Of a DNA stretch of 64,000 bases, positions 12,957 through 23,168 are shown in pieces. The notes under the pieces are model-generated. The model was not told where the DNA came from. It searched no databases and worked only from the letters and a program-made list of their open reading frames with translations. Every line of letters starts with the position of its first letter. Within the stretch, counting starts at the first letter, position 1. Source of the stretch: Scolanthus callimorphus (lineage: Eukaryota; Cnidaria; Anthozoa; Actiniaria; Edwardsiidae); assembly GCA_033964015.1 (NCBI GenBank), contig CM066912.1:12435399-12499398 (forward strand), read 5' to 3'. Position numbers and translations under genes: made by a program.

Positions 12957-13424
12957 TTTGATATAATGGAGAGAGCATATGCGCGATATCAGATGTCAAT
13001 CAAACTCAGTCATGCATATATCGCACCGAAAAGAGTTTGCAACGAAGACATGAGGTTAGGGCAACAGCAAGCAGAGTTCTCTTGAAATGAGTTCCGCCAA
13101 ACCAGTGAGAATCACATCCCTTACTTCATACTCACTCTGAATTCGGTTCACTTGCGACTGAGATTAGCGGTAACAGGCGTGGATAAAACTTTAGAGCTGT
13201 CGGTATCAAAAATATCCTGAACAAAACCGTCGTTTTTGAAACGCTCACGGCCAAAAAAAATGGAAGTATTTACCTTATATGGAAGTGATGGTAGACTCCT
13301 TTCGGCGACATTTGCAAGAAAAACAGTGCAGCTTTGAGCGAGAACTTCCGTAAATTTAAAAGCGATTGAACTTTTCGATGTAACCTCCATGTTAGATCCA
13401 GCTTTAGTAGCCCGGCCATATTTA

Positions 13425-13469
13425 GGAGCATTCATTATTTATGCAAGAGGGTAGGCTGGCAAGAATTAA

Positions 13470-13504
<35 letters not shown>

Positions 13505-13913
13505 GGGGGGGGGCAATTCATTCATTTATGCAAGGGGTAGGCTGGCAATTAAGTATGGGTCGGCACGTCAGTATGAGAAAAATATGAAAAAACAACTGTG
13601 AGGGGTCATCTACGTTTTATGGCAGTTCAACATATGGTTACAAGAGGATGCGCGCCTGTAAAATTACAACATGAAACTGTCCATGCACGAAGGAAATGCC
13701 CTAAAAATACAGAAAATGGTCTACTACTTGGTATCTAGATGTCCGAACATTTCGTCCTGATCAAAAGGGGAGAGGGGGGCTATCATTTTTTATAGAAAAT
13801 GGCCTCAAGGGGTTTTAAGGTTTTTATTGATACTTGGAAGGGGATCAAGAGGTTTTTGGGGCTGAATGAAAAATCTTGCCAGCCCACCCCCTGACATAAA
13901 TAATGAATGCTCC
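13425..13913. mobile_element. TIR element with an internal poly(G) tract
   Basis: Ends ggagcattcattatttatg and ataaataatgaatgctcc are complementary, followed inside by aggctggcaag and cttgccagcc. A long G run sits at 13,470-13,513 between two direct copies of gggtaggctggcaa. Confidence 0.62.
13470..13513 (+). repeat. Poly(G) tract, 44 nt, one T
   Basis: 34 G, a T, then 9 G. Such runs often mark places of polymerase or assembly trouble, so the length is unreliable. Confidence 0.9.
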
Positions 13914-14429
13914 CTTATTTGAGCATCGACATGGAACCCGCGGGGCTCATCCCCCAGTCCCCTTATAGCATTTGGTTAAAAACGACAGCTTTTATGATCC
14001 GCGAATCCTCTAGGTTCGTGGCTTTTTCACAGTTGAACATAACATTTGTTTTGTCACTGCTAGATTACAATTTCAATCAGCTTGTTCAGTTCTCAGATTT
14101 CCAGCTCCACTTAATTATCGAAAGGTCTCGTCCAGCTTGTGACTATCCGAACAACTGTTTCTAACAAGTAATTATCTGGATTTGTTTGGCTAGGCGAATT
14201 AAATTAGGCTGTGAAAAGCTTGCGGCGAAACCGACAAAGCTAACAAATGCTTCAATGTTAGTGCGCTACAGTCAGATGTTTTCCTTAATTTGCCCAGAAA
14301 GATATAAGATGATTACAACGTTTTCTTAGTGGGTATGCTATGAATCTTGAATCCCAACACGGATTTTAGGAGAAAAAGCATAGAGTAACACGCGTTACTA
14401 GATAAAGCCTGACTGATTTTTTCCACCGA

Positions 14430-15180
14430 ACTCTGCTGGACGCTGTCAACAAATATTTTCCTTTGAAGACATATACCCTGTGCAACGACAAACCATGGAT
14501 GACGGAGCGCGTTAAGGCAGCTAAATAAAAGGCAAAAAATATTGCCTCCCACGGGAAGGACTACTGGCTCTTTAAGTCCAGCCGGAACAAAGTACAGCGC
14601 CTCATTGGACGTTGCAAGAAGTTATGTTTTATAACAACAAAGTGAAAATTTGAAAAGCTCAAATGTCAGTCAATGGTCAGGACGTCAAGAATGTATCTGG
14701 ATCTTCTGCTAGTCAGGGCAAATGGTACCATCACCTGTTGACGGCACCAACGTTACCTCTGTTGACAAAACTTGCGGAAAAAATTGATGACATTTTCGTT
14801 GAGTCTTACGTCTGATTTGTTCCGGTCAGTCCTGATGACATCGCAAGTCGGCTCCTAGTGTTGATGACATCCCTCAAACTTTTCGTTACCGACTTTTGAG
14901 GCCTACAAGTCCAAAGGTGAGTTCTAAGAAAGCTGGAAGTCCAGATGATATCCCGAACGTTGTCTTAAAGATCTTTGCGTTTGAGCTTGTGCAAGCTGTG
15001 GCTGAGATCTACAACTCATCGCTGCGCGAGGGTGTTCTCCCCTCCCTCTTGAAGAGCACCATCGTCCATCCGCTCCCCAAGGCGTCTCCTCACAAGACAA
15101 TAGAAGATGATGTTCGGCCCATTCCCCTTTTCCCGGGAGATTTTCCCATACATTTACTGTATTTGCTGGAGGAAATGTGA
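14430..15180 (+). mobile_element. CR1/jockey-like non-LTR retrotransposon fragment (RT N-terminal part)
   Basis: Translation of 14,896-15,180 gives KKAGSPDDIPNVVLKIFAFE and SSLREGVLPSLLKSTIVHPL, then a degraded D-VRPI motif; this is the start of a CR1-like reverse transcriptase. Upstream, 14,480-14,510 encodes DKPWMTERVKA, the linker usually preceding it. Stops and frame changes are present, so the copy is dead and 5'- and 3'-truncated. Confidence 0.8.
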
Positions 15181-16100
15181 AAATTTTCGTCCCATGTGCT
15201 ATTCTATTCTATAAACGTAAATAAAAGTCAGAACAAAATGTGGGATATTTAATATATTTATCAAATTAGGCATTCGATAGAGTTTTCCACAAATAGGGGA
15301 AAATATGGGATTCTTGGCATCATTAGCGATTACAGATTGGCTCTCAATTTCCCAAAAATGAAACAAACGTATTTGGTATTCCTCAGAGGTCAGTCCTCGG
15401 TCCTTTTTGTTCCCTACGTACGTTTATGACATCATTGGCGTTTCTACCAAATTAAGATTTATATATTCTATACGAATTAGTCGGCTAACAAAACTTAAAG
15501 TCATTGAAATCAGAAAGTTTATAAGGTGCCTCCCGAACATAGATCGAAAAAGCAATTCGATGAAAGTTGATTTAAAATATTTCAAAAGTGTGAAAGTTAT
15601 GCTTAGACATAAATGTAAAACATCATGTTAGCACGTCAAAGACAGTAAACCGCGTACTATAAGAAACTTGCTTTTAAGAACCTATTAGGTTAAAATTTGC
15701 ATTTTAATCCCCCTTATCAGTGGAGTTGCTGTAAAGGTTTTTAGGTAGAAACTGCTGAATTACAATCATCATCTGATTTCATTTAAAAGTTAACTTTTTT
15801 TTCTTTCAAGCTTAAGTACTGTACAGTATTGAATGTCTGTTGTGTTAACCATTCAAACAGTTCCCGAAATTTATTTATTATATATTCAAATAAGTGTTAG
15901 TTTCTGTGGTCTATACCAAGTCAATGGAGTAAAACAGCAAGGCAAAAAAGGGTGATTTCATACTAGTACGACTTTAAAGTTGTTGATAACGAAAGCAATT
16001 AAAAACTTACACATGTCTTGTAAATTGACGAATGCCTTTGGATTTCCACTATTGAGAATGTCTTACATTAGACCATCGTATATAACACCGTAACTTAACA

Positions 16101-16139
16101 GGTTGTGTTGGTCGTGTTGGTCGTGTTGGTCGTGTCGAG
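16101..16139 (+). repeat. 9-bp tandem repeat (gtgttggtc)
   Basis: About four copies, located 36 bases beyond the stop of the small membrane ORF at 16,175-16,447. Confidence 0.75.
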
Positions 16140-16174
16140 CAAGTTGTGTGGCATGAACAGCTTGCATGGTATAA

Positions 16175-16447
16175 TCAAATAAAGCGGACCCTTCTCGAAT
16201 GCATGTTTTCCCTGTCCGCCTTGTGTTCCACATCTTCATCTGGATTCAATATCTTGCTTCTTTCAAGTTCTTGCCTTCTCTCCTCGTACCTTACGTCATA
16301 CCCAATATATCCTAAGCATATGATGCATTTCTCGTAAATTCGTTGTATAGGATACACGATATTGAACATACAGCAAATTATGAACAGACAAACGAAGAAT
16401 ATAGCTCCTAAAGCGAAGGAAAGTGTTACATCCCTGCTGTACGACAT
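16175..16447 (-). CDS. Small single-pass membrane protein, paralogue 1 (90 aa)
   Basis: This ORF starts with MSYSRDVTLSFALG and has one hydrophobic segment at about residues 8-33 (FFVCLFIICCMFNIV) followed by a Cys-containing CIICLGY and a charged tail with YEERRQELER. It aligns along its whole length with the ORF at 20,347-20,598: shared FVCLF-ICCM-N, KC--CLGY, YEERR-ELER and a final VR-I. The conserved Met-Ser-Tyr supports the start. A splice acceptor (TTCTTCAG) 38 bases upstream of the ATG leaves open that this is the terminal exon of a longer type I protein. I do not recognise the family. With a positively charged tail after the helix, the C-terminus should be cytoplasmic. No upstream exon was found. 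Confidence 0.55.
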   Translation of the reverse strand: MSYSRDVTLSFALGAIFFVCLFIICCMFNIVYPIQRIYEKCIICLGYIGYDVRYEERRQELERSKILNPDEDVEHKADRENMHSRRVRFI

Positions 16448-16956
16448 CGCGCTTATGTTATGAGAGATGTTTTCCGGTCCTGAAGAACAACATTGCCCTA
16501 TTCACTACCCAGGTAGATTTTCGCTCTGTGATCAGGCCGAGGCGCTAAATACTTGTCAAGCAAATTAGTGAACGTTTGACAGAGTTCCGAGGCGGAGTTT
16601 CGTTTCTAAAATTGTTTTAACTGTTCAAGCAATATTGAACAACTTTTTGCTCCGTAGACTTTGTACTATAGGGCATCTAGTTTGTTTGCGTCGTTATTGT
16701 TCACGTTAACTGAACGATAAAAAATAACTCTACAGGCTCGAGGAAGTCGATACAACCATTGTTATAAGCATTGTGGAAAGCTCTTTATGCGCCCATACCG
16801 CAAAGTTGTCTGGGTTAGGAGGTCTTGAATCGACATTTCTCGAAGTGAATTGATTGAGGCGTATTGGGGCATATAGCATAATGCGTATTTTTAAGAACCG
16901 TTATTATTATTGAATCATTAAATCTCACTATTATTAAACCTTCAAATTGACGAGTA

Positions 16957-17331
16957 TCATCAAGAGTGGATTACCAAGACTTTCCATATTTACTATGTAC
17001 GCCCGAATCACAGTCAGAAAAGTGTCTATTTTTAGAACTAGGATGCCAGCGAAAATTCGTCATCCACAGGGTTCCCACTTTCTCGCCACGCGAACAGTTG
17101 TGAGATCCAGCCTAAAATTAAATCGCAGATCAATGGAAAAACCGTTAAAATCGCAAAGATAAGGTAGGATATTCTCTACTTTGTTGTGTATTGGGTATAC
17201 GAGCATTCGAGCCTGAGCATTCGAATACTTTCGCGCGCGAAAACTCAAATCTAAAAATAGACACTTTTCTGACTGTGATGTGGACAAATACAGTAGGAAA
17301 GATTCTAACTCTTGTTAATCCACTCTTGGTA
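16957..17331. repeat. Hairpin MITE
   Basis: Outer arms aagagtggatta and taatccactctt, with inner arms tcacagtcagaaaagtgtct and the exact reverse complement agacacttttctgactgtga near the right end. Confidence 0.65.
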
Positions 17332-17698
17332 TCATCAATTTTCTGACTTGACAGTGTAATAATTATCTTCGTTCTAAGATAGTCAATTCGCGTTTAGAAT
17401 CAGAATCAGTTTATTTTCACTATTTAGTACATTACAATAGGCGTCTAGCAGTTACTGTATGGGGGAAAATAGAAGAGCAGTTTAAATGATTTTTAACAAA
17501 AATTGGTGTACGTAGCGGCCAAAGGAGCATAGGCTTTCGAGAAAGCCGCTACAACAGTAAGTATAACGTCAAGGGCGGGATCTAGGGAGGTGATTAGGGT
17601 GGCTAGCCAACCCCCTTGTTCTCATATGTCTTGTAAAAAACCTTAAGATTAGCCACCCACTTGGTCTGAACTCTGAAGTATATCCTTTGTACTAGCCA

Positions 17699-17743
17699 CC
17701 CCCCCCCCCCCCCCACCCCCCCCCCCCCCCCCCCCCCCCCCCC
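17699..17743 (+). repeat. Poly(C) tract, 45 nt, one A
   Basis: C run with a single A, preceded by actagccacc and followed by a ccgccactga motif that recurs near 34,060. Confidence 0.9.
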
Positions 17744-17877
17744 TTCTTAAGGGTCTGCATCCGCCACTGACCGTGTTTTACATTTCTTAATTGGAGAGAA
17801 GGAGCAGAACGAGCAGAAATAACAAATGAAAAGCAGAACTTGGCGGAACAGAAATTATTTTGATAAAGTTATTATGT

Positions 17878-18553
17878 GTTTAAGATCATATTTTGTGTAC
17901 GCGAGGTACTTGTTAACTACTGGGCATTGCTAGCTTCTAAAGAAAGCTCTGTTTTGTAATTGAATATAGGGAAACAGCGAAGGAAATGTGTTTTAAAAAA
18001 GCATTTTTAGAATAAATATTAATCCGAGCGAATGTATCCTAAACTAGTGAGGTTCCAAAAAAAACATGGCGCCCCAGATCCATCCTTTAGAGTGCTTCAC
18101 GCCAATTGTACTACTGCAACCTACAGCCATGTGTGACACTTACGCATGTCAAATAAACATGTCACAAGATTGATGATAATCGTCAATTCGAGGCTTTCAA
18201 ATTGTAGTGCATGATAAACAATTCGCATTCTCGTACCCACAGCGCCCCTGCTCGTCTGCTCACAGATGAGGCTCTGGGGACATCCATTTGAGGGACGTCG
18301 CTGATTGGCTGATTGGAGCGTTGGAGCATGCGCTGAAAGGTCTCTCGGCGGCTCTGTATTAAATCTCGCGCATGCATCAGTGGCTGTCACCAGAGCCTCC
18401 CCCGCGAGGTTACGAGTGGGGAGGTCTGGGCTCGAGAATGAACATTTCGCGTTTATAAGATCATGTTTTGTGTGCACGAGGTACTAGTTAACTACTGGGT
18501 ATTAGAGGCTTTTGAACAAAGCTCAGTTTTGTAATTGAATGTAAGGAAACAAA
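17878..18553 (+). repeat. Direct duplication, copies at 17,878-17,985 and 18,446-18,553
   Basis: Both read taagatcat(a/g)ttttgtgt, cgaggtact and gttaactactggg, then ctc(t/a)gttttgtaattgaat. The intervening 460 bp has inverted blocks and no gene signal. Confidence 0.65.
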
Positions 18554-20280
18554 TAATTGCTAATTTTTAAATTTTAAAAACTCTGTTTTGTAAATTGCTA
18601 GAACCGTAAGGCAGTTTTTTCTACCAACAGAGACTTTGGATTTTGGTTCATAGGCTTGTGCGCTCAACAAGATCGACACCTTGATAGAAATAGGTGTAAA
18701 CCTCCAAACAGCAGGATGTCCCTCTTTTGATTGTTTTGCATTCATATTGAGATGAAAGCATTATTCGGTCAAATGATCGCAACCAATTGAAATAGTCAAT
18801 AATTCCAATATTTGTGTCATTATAATATCAGTTCTCCTCAGGTGGGTCCTAACCTCATCTAAGAAATAAAATAATTTATGCCGTTAGAAATCGTTTGCGG
18901 GTTGAGTATGGATTTTTCCCTGCAAGTGGAGAGCTTTGAAATGTCACTCCTCCGCTTTCTTCCAAAACAATCCAAAATCAAGCACAAGATGGAGCTGAAA
19001 TGGAAACTAAATTCGAAATTCATTTCCCAAACAACTTGGTTATATCACTGACACATCATTTTAAGTGTGGCCAACAGAAATGCAAGGTTTGCATGATTCT
19101 CTCTTGATTACTACTTATGTTCTTTTGGATAAGTTCAGTACACTTTCTCATGCTTTTCCTCTTCAAAGAAAATTATTTCCTCTTCAAAGAAAAACTGCTT
19201 GAATCAAGGGTAAAAGTAGGCTCGATATACTATGTATGGACCTCATTTTGTGCAACATGGACTTATCAAACATTATATAACTATTAGAGTAACCAAGTGT
19301 TGACGCTCAGCATACTTCCGTTGTTTTGTTTTTATCAGTAGAAACTCTTGTACATATACCAAAGTACAAATATGAATAACATGTTCAGTCCTTCAGCTTA
19401 ATTACCAGCAGCCCATCAACAAGAGCATCAATCTATTCCACCGTTAGCCATATGCACAGAGGAGTAGAAGAGTGTTTATAGGCTGTGAAAAATGTGAATT
19501 TAAACGGGAAACTGGTACTTTGAGATAGGGCCTGTTTATATGGACCGAGATCGGTAAGCGAGCAAAACAGTTAAATTGAACGACTGCTTGCAGGCGGTAC
19601 TGGGTGGAATTTTGAGGCGCGCGGTCCCCGGGGCGAGCGCCAAAATCGGGCGAAGGGGAGGGAGGAGGAGGAGGATATATTTGATCATCATCATCAGGTT
19701 TTTCATTGTGTAGTGCTCGGCTTTTGGAAGTCCTTTTGGAAGTCCTTTTTAATCCATCGTGTCATTTCACTGGCTTCCTGGTACTCGACAAAAATAAAAT
19801 TTTCTAGATTTGATATGACTAAAGAAAAACCTTGCGACCTTTCGGCGCATCATTACGCCATTATCAAAAGAGTATTTGTGTGCGGAAAAAAGAAAAAAAA
19901 ACACATTTACATAAATACTGAGACTAAATAAACCGCTTAGCACACGGATTGAGTCATTTTGCACGTTCAGATTAGATATGACTAAAAGGAAATTACTTGT
20001 CAAAAATTGTTCTTGTACGCGAAGGGTACAACAAGTCGCTAAAATATAACAAAACGAGAGCTACTAGGTGTTCGATGCCTGCGGCCGTACGGGTCCATGT
20101 AAAAAGTCATTTCGTCCGTCCCATGTTTTTTAACAAGAAGTTAGAATCAAATAGTCAGTAGTTAAACACAAAAAAAAAACTGTACCCAATCGAACTCTTT
20201 TCTCGGATACCACGACTACGTCCTAGGCAATGAAGGTTGGCTCCTAAACGAATAATTGATAAACGAAGTCGCTAACCTTA
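18554..20280. other. No gene seen
   Basis: AT-rich sequence with a retroelement-tail-like phrase (gcgacctttcggcgcatcat) near 19,838. No exon with a plausible frame and splice sites was found on either strand. Confidence 0.5.
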
Positions 20281-20346
20281 ATGGTAAGCGAAAACCCGTC
20301 TAATGCACCCCTTGTTGCATTGCTTCCAGTTTTAAGGGATGAACAT

Positions 20347-20598
20347 TCAAATCAAACGAACCCATCTATCTCTGCGGTCCTTGCCTTCTTCCTCATCAAG
20401 ATCCAAAATTCTTCTCCTCTCAAGCTCTCGTCTTCTCTCCTCGTACCCGCCATCGCCTTTGTATCCCAAACACACAACACACTTCTGTCGAATTCGCTCG
20501 AAAGGAAACGCTACATTTAGCATACAGCAGATGACAAATAGACAAACAAAAGATATCACTCCACATGTGAAGTAGACTGGTATTAGCTTGTATGACAT
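20347..20598 (-). CDS. Small single-pass membrane protein, paralogue 2 (83 aa)
   Basis: The ORF opens MSYKLIPVYFTCG and has one hydrophobic stretch (ISFVCLFVICCMLNVAF), then CVVCLGY and a very charged tail (YEERRRELERRRILDLDEEE). It is a close paralogue of the ORF at 16,175-16,447, on the same strand and about 4.2 kb away. A GTG and further open frame precede the ATG, so it may be a last exon rather than a complete gene. Conservation of the reading frame against the paralogue argues for coding function. The Cys pair at the membrane edge could be acylated, but that is speculation. Family unknown. Confidence 0.55.
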   Translation of the reverse strand: MSYKLIPVYFTCGVISFVCLFVICCMLNVAFPFERIRQKCVVCLGYKGDGGYEERRRELERRRILDLDEEEGKDRRDRWVRLI

Positions 20599-20639
20599 GC
20601 TCACGGGGAAACGATTTGTTTCGAGTTCTTAAACATCAG

Positions 20640-22269
20640 TCTTGGCACATTAAGTATACCACGAATATATCTCGAGGTTGTATCAACTTCAGTCGGTCTT
20701 CAATGTTTTAAATGAGTCTTGTAGAAAAAGTACCAATCCGTTGTCGATTATTTCACGTACGCATTTTTATGATATAAGCATGATATCTTCTTTTCAAGAT
20801 TTGTATTTTTGTTGTTCGAGCATCAGTCTTCAATATTTCTCGCATTCGCTCCAAGTTCGATAACTGCAGTCTCTCTGTGTCGTCTATGTCTTCCTGACTG
20901 ACCCTGATTTCCCCTGAACTTCTTCAATTTCAACTTCTGTCGATCGCCCGATCAATTATTCGATAGAAGCTTGGAAGTAACGCCAAAACAACGTACCGCA
21001 AGGCTTCCGACTTCAGGATAAAAAAAGGACAATTATATTATAATCATTATTCAGAAAGTTTCATCCCGGACTTCCATAGCAGGTGCATCAAGCCAGATTT
21101 GTAAATATTTCGTTGTACGTATTTTTCGATATCACTTTGTCTTTAACCGTCACTTTTTTTTTCTTCTCCCGCTGGAAGTTTTGCCGAAAGAATCATTCAG
21201 CCCGTAATCACCGTCGCTAATGTATTCTTATTTTGCCTAGCGACACACATAATATCAGTGCGCAAACGGCCATTTGTGTTTACTTATGTCGGGGAAATTA
21301 AACAAGAAGCTTAAAATTCACGTTAAGCCGTCAATGCCTTTCTCTAAAGTCTATAATGTGTGCGGATTTAGTCTGGTTTTCTGATCTCTGATAAACATAA
21401 CCCCGTCTACATTGAAGCCTTTGCCGTTATAATACTGAAAAACTAAATTCCATAAATTTCGCATATTTTAAAACTATTGTTCAATCAAAAAGTGCTAGTG
21501 ATTTTCGCTCCTCGTCAGGGCTTCCCGCGTGGATTTTATAAGTAAGCTTAGAGACAGTTAAACAATGAAGTCAAAGCAAAGGCCAACATTGCAGAACAAC
21601 AGCAATTTATCAACAATGGTACTTATAAATAACCGTTTCCTCCGCCGATAATCTTTGATAATACATGTGATAATCTCTGTTACTAAACATAAGTATTACT
21701 AACGACAGTATTTTTATACCCGTCCGCGCGAGTAATCAAAGACCTGTCCGAGACCTGCAATCAAATTTAAGATAGATTTACAGTATCTTTTAAAAGGGCT
21801 GTAGCACAACGGCAAACCTTCAAGAAAGAGAGATAGTACTTGTTGACAAGACGATAGATTAGACAACACCAAAGGCAGCATTTGAATCGAAAATTTATTG
21901 AGTGGTATATATTAGCGACGCCCTTTTTGGTGTTTTAAGGGGTGAAACTGAAAATTCCCGACGATCATCCCGACCAAACTTGAAGCTTGTAATTTGTTTT
22001 CGAAGGTGGAAGTTACGCTTTTGGAATGGTCATATAGCACCCTCACAATCTTTGGGGAGGCTCACCCTAATGGTCACGCTTGATACCGTGCAATAAACAG
22101 CAGACACAAGCGCGTAGAGTGTTTAGAAAACACTAAAAGGCATATTCGTTTCTAACCGATTTAGACCATAGCACCGTTGCAAATGTAGCGTAGGTAATTA
22201 GCCATCGGCTTGCACACTATAAACATGCCTTTCAACCTTTCAAAATTATGCTACGCACTAGCCTCGTCC
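20640..22269. other. No gene seen
   Basis: Stop-rich. A dispersed phrase (ggggtgaaactgaaaattcc then gatcatcc) at about 21,940 recurs near 45,050 and, reversed, at 42,190. No signal-peptide exon for the neighbouring small membrane ORF was found. Confidence 0.5.
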
Positions 22270-22485
22270 TCAGGTACCCCTTGCTCTCTGGTTTCCACTT
22301 TGTGCATTTAATAATGGCTGCCGATCTTCAAGCTGACAAGAGGTAGGTTTCTCGTGCGGGCAGCAACAGCCAATGACGTCATAGCAAGGCAAAGCGTGAC
22401 AGGCACGCCGAGTAGCCTTGGGACGAGGCTTGCTACGGCCTCGTTTGGTGCTTCTCCTCAACGGGCCATCCCGGGATTGAGCCAT
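22270..22485 (-). CDS. Uncharacterised basic, Cys-rich small ORF (71 aa)
   Basis: The ORF starts MAQSRDGPLRRSTKRGRSK and holds a Cys cluster (DVIGCCCPHEKPTSC) followed by EDRQPLL, which fits an acidic dileucine sorting signal. The upstream sequence AACAG before GATGG could also be a splice acceptor, so this might be a last exon with a cytoplasmic tail. There is no hydrophobic segment. No homologue is recognised and length alone does not exclude chance. Confidence 0.25.
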   Translation of the reverse strand: MAQSRDGPLRRSTKRGRSKPRPKATRRACHALPCYDVIGCCCPHEKPTSCQLEDRQPLLNAQSGNQRARGT

Positions 22486-23168
22486 CCTGTTACCATGATC
22501 AAAGTTACTCTTTATTTAGGACGTCAACAATGTACATTTCATTAAAAATCAATTGTCGTAAAACCTTTTTTCAAGAAAAGACGTTGATCAAATCTAAATG
22601 CTAAATACCTGATACCTGATACCAGATGCTCTTGGGAAAAACAAAGTGATGTTAAGATAAGGGGTATGAGGTAATGATTACAGAGGCAAAATTCAAGATT
22701 CTTGGTTTTGATCCTCAACATTCTTAGTCGCCTCTGTAGGCTACAGTGCAGCACACTGTGCATACAGTCGTGTTTCCCATCAGTCTTTAGTGGCACACAT
22801 TTGGTAAATTTTTCGTTCAACGTTTTTTTTTTCAAAAAGGTGTATGACAAAATGGATAATCGCCACTGCGCTATATACCTGTGGGGTTTGTATGAATAGC
22901 AAATACAGTTCTGTTTTGCGCATCTAATTGTTTTTCGATTTTTTTTTACCGCCGGATAAAATATTATATGTTATCGACCTAAGCTCAAATAGAGCTAACA
23001 TTGAAGATAAGCATTTCTATAAGAATGCAGTGCCATTCTAGTGCAGTACGGAAAAACAAATGTTTTCTTTTTACGGTATGTCGTCGATATTCCCGTACGA
23101 AATGTCTACTCTACCGGTTTATGGCATTGTTATCTGACAGTTTCTATAAGAGCTGCTTCGCCACGTGA

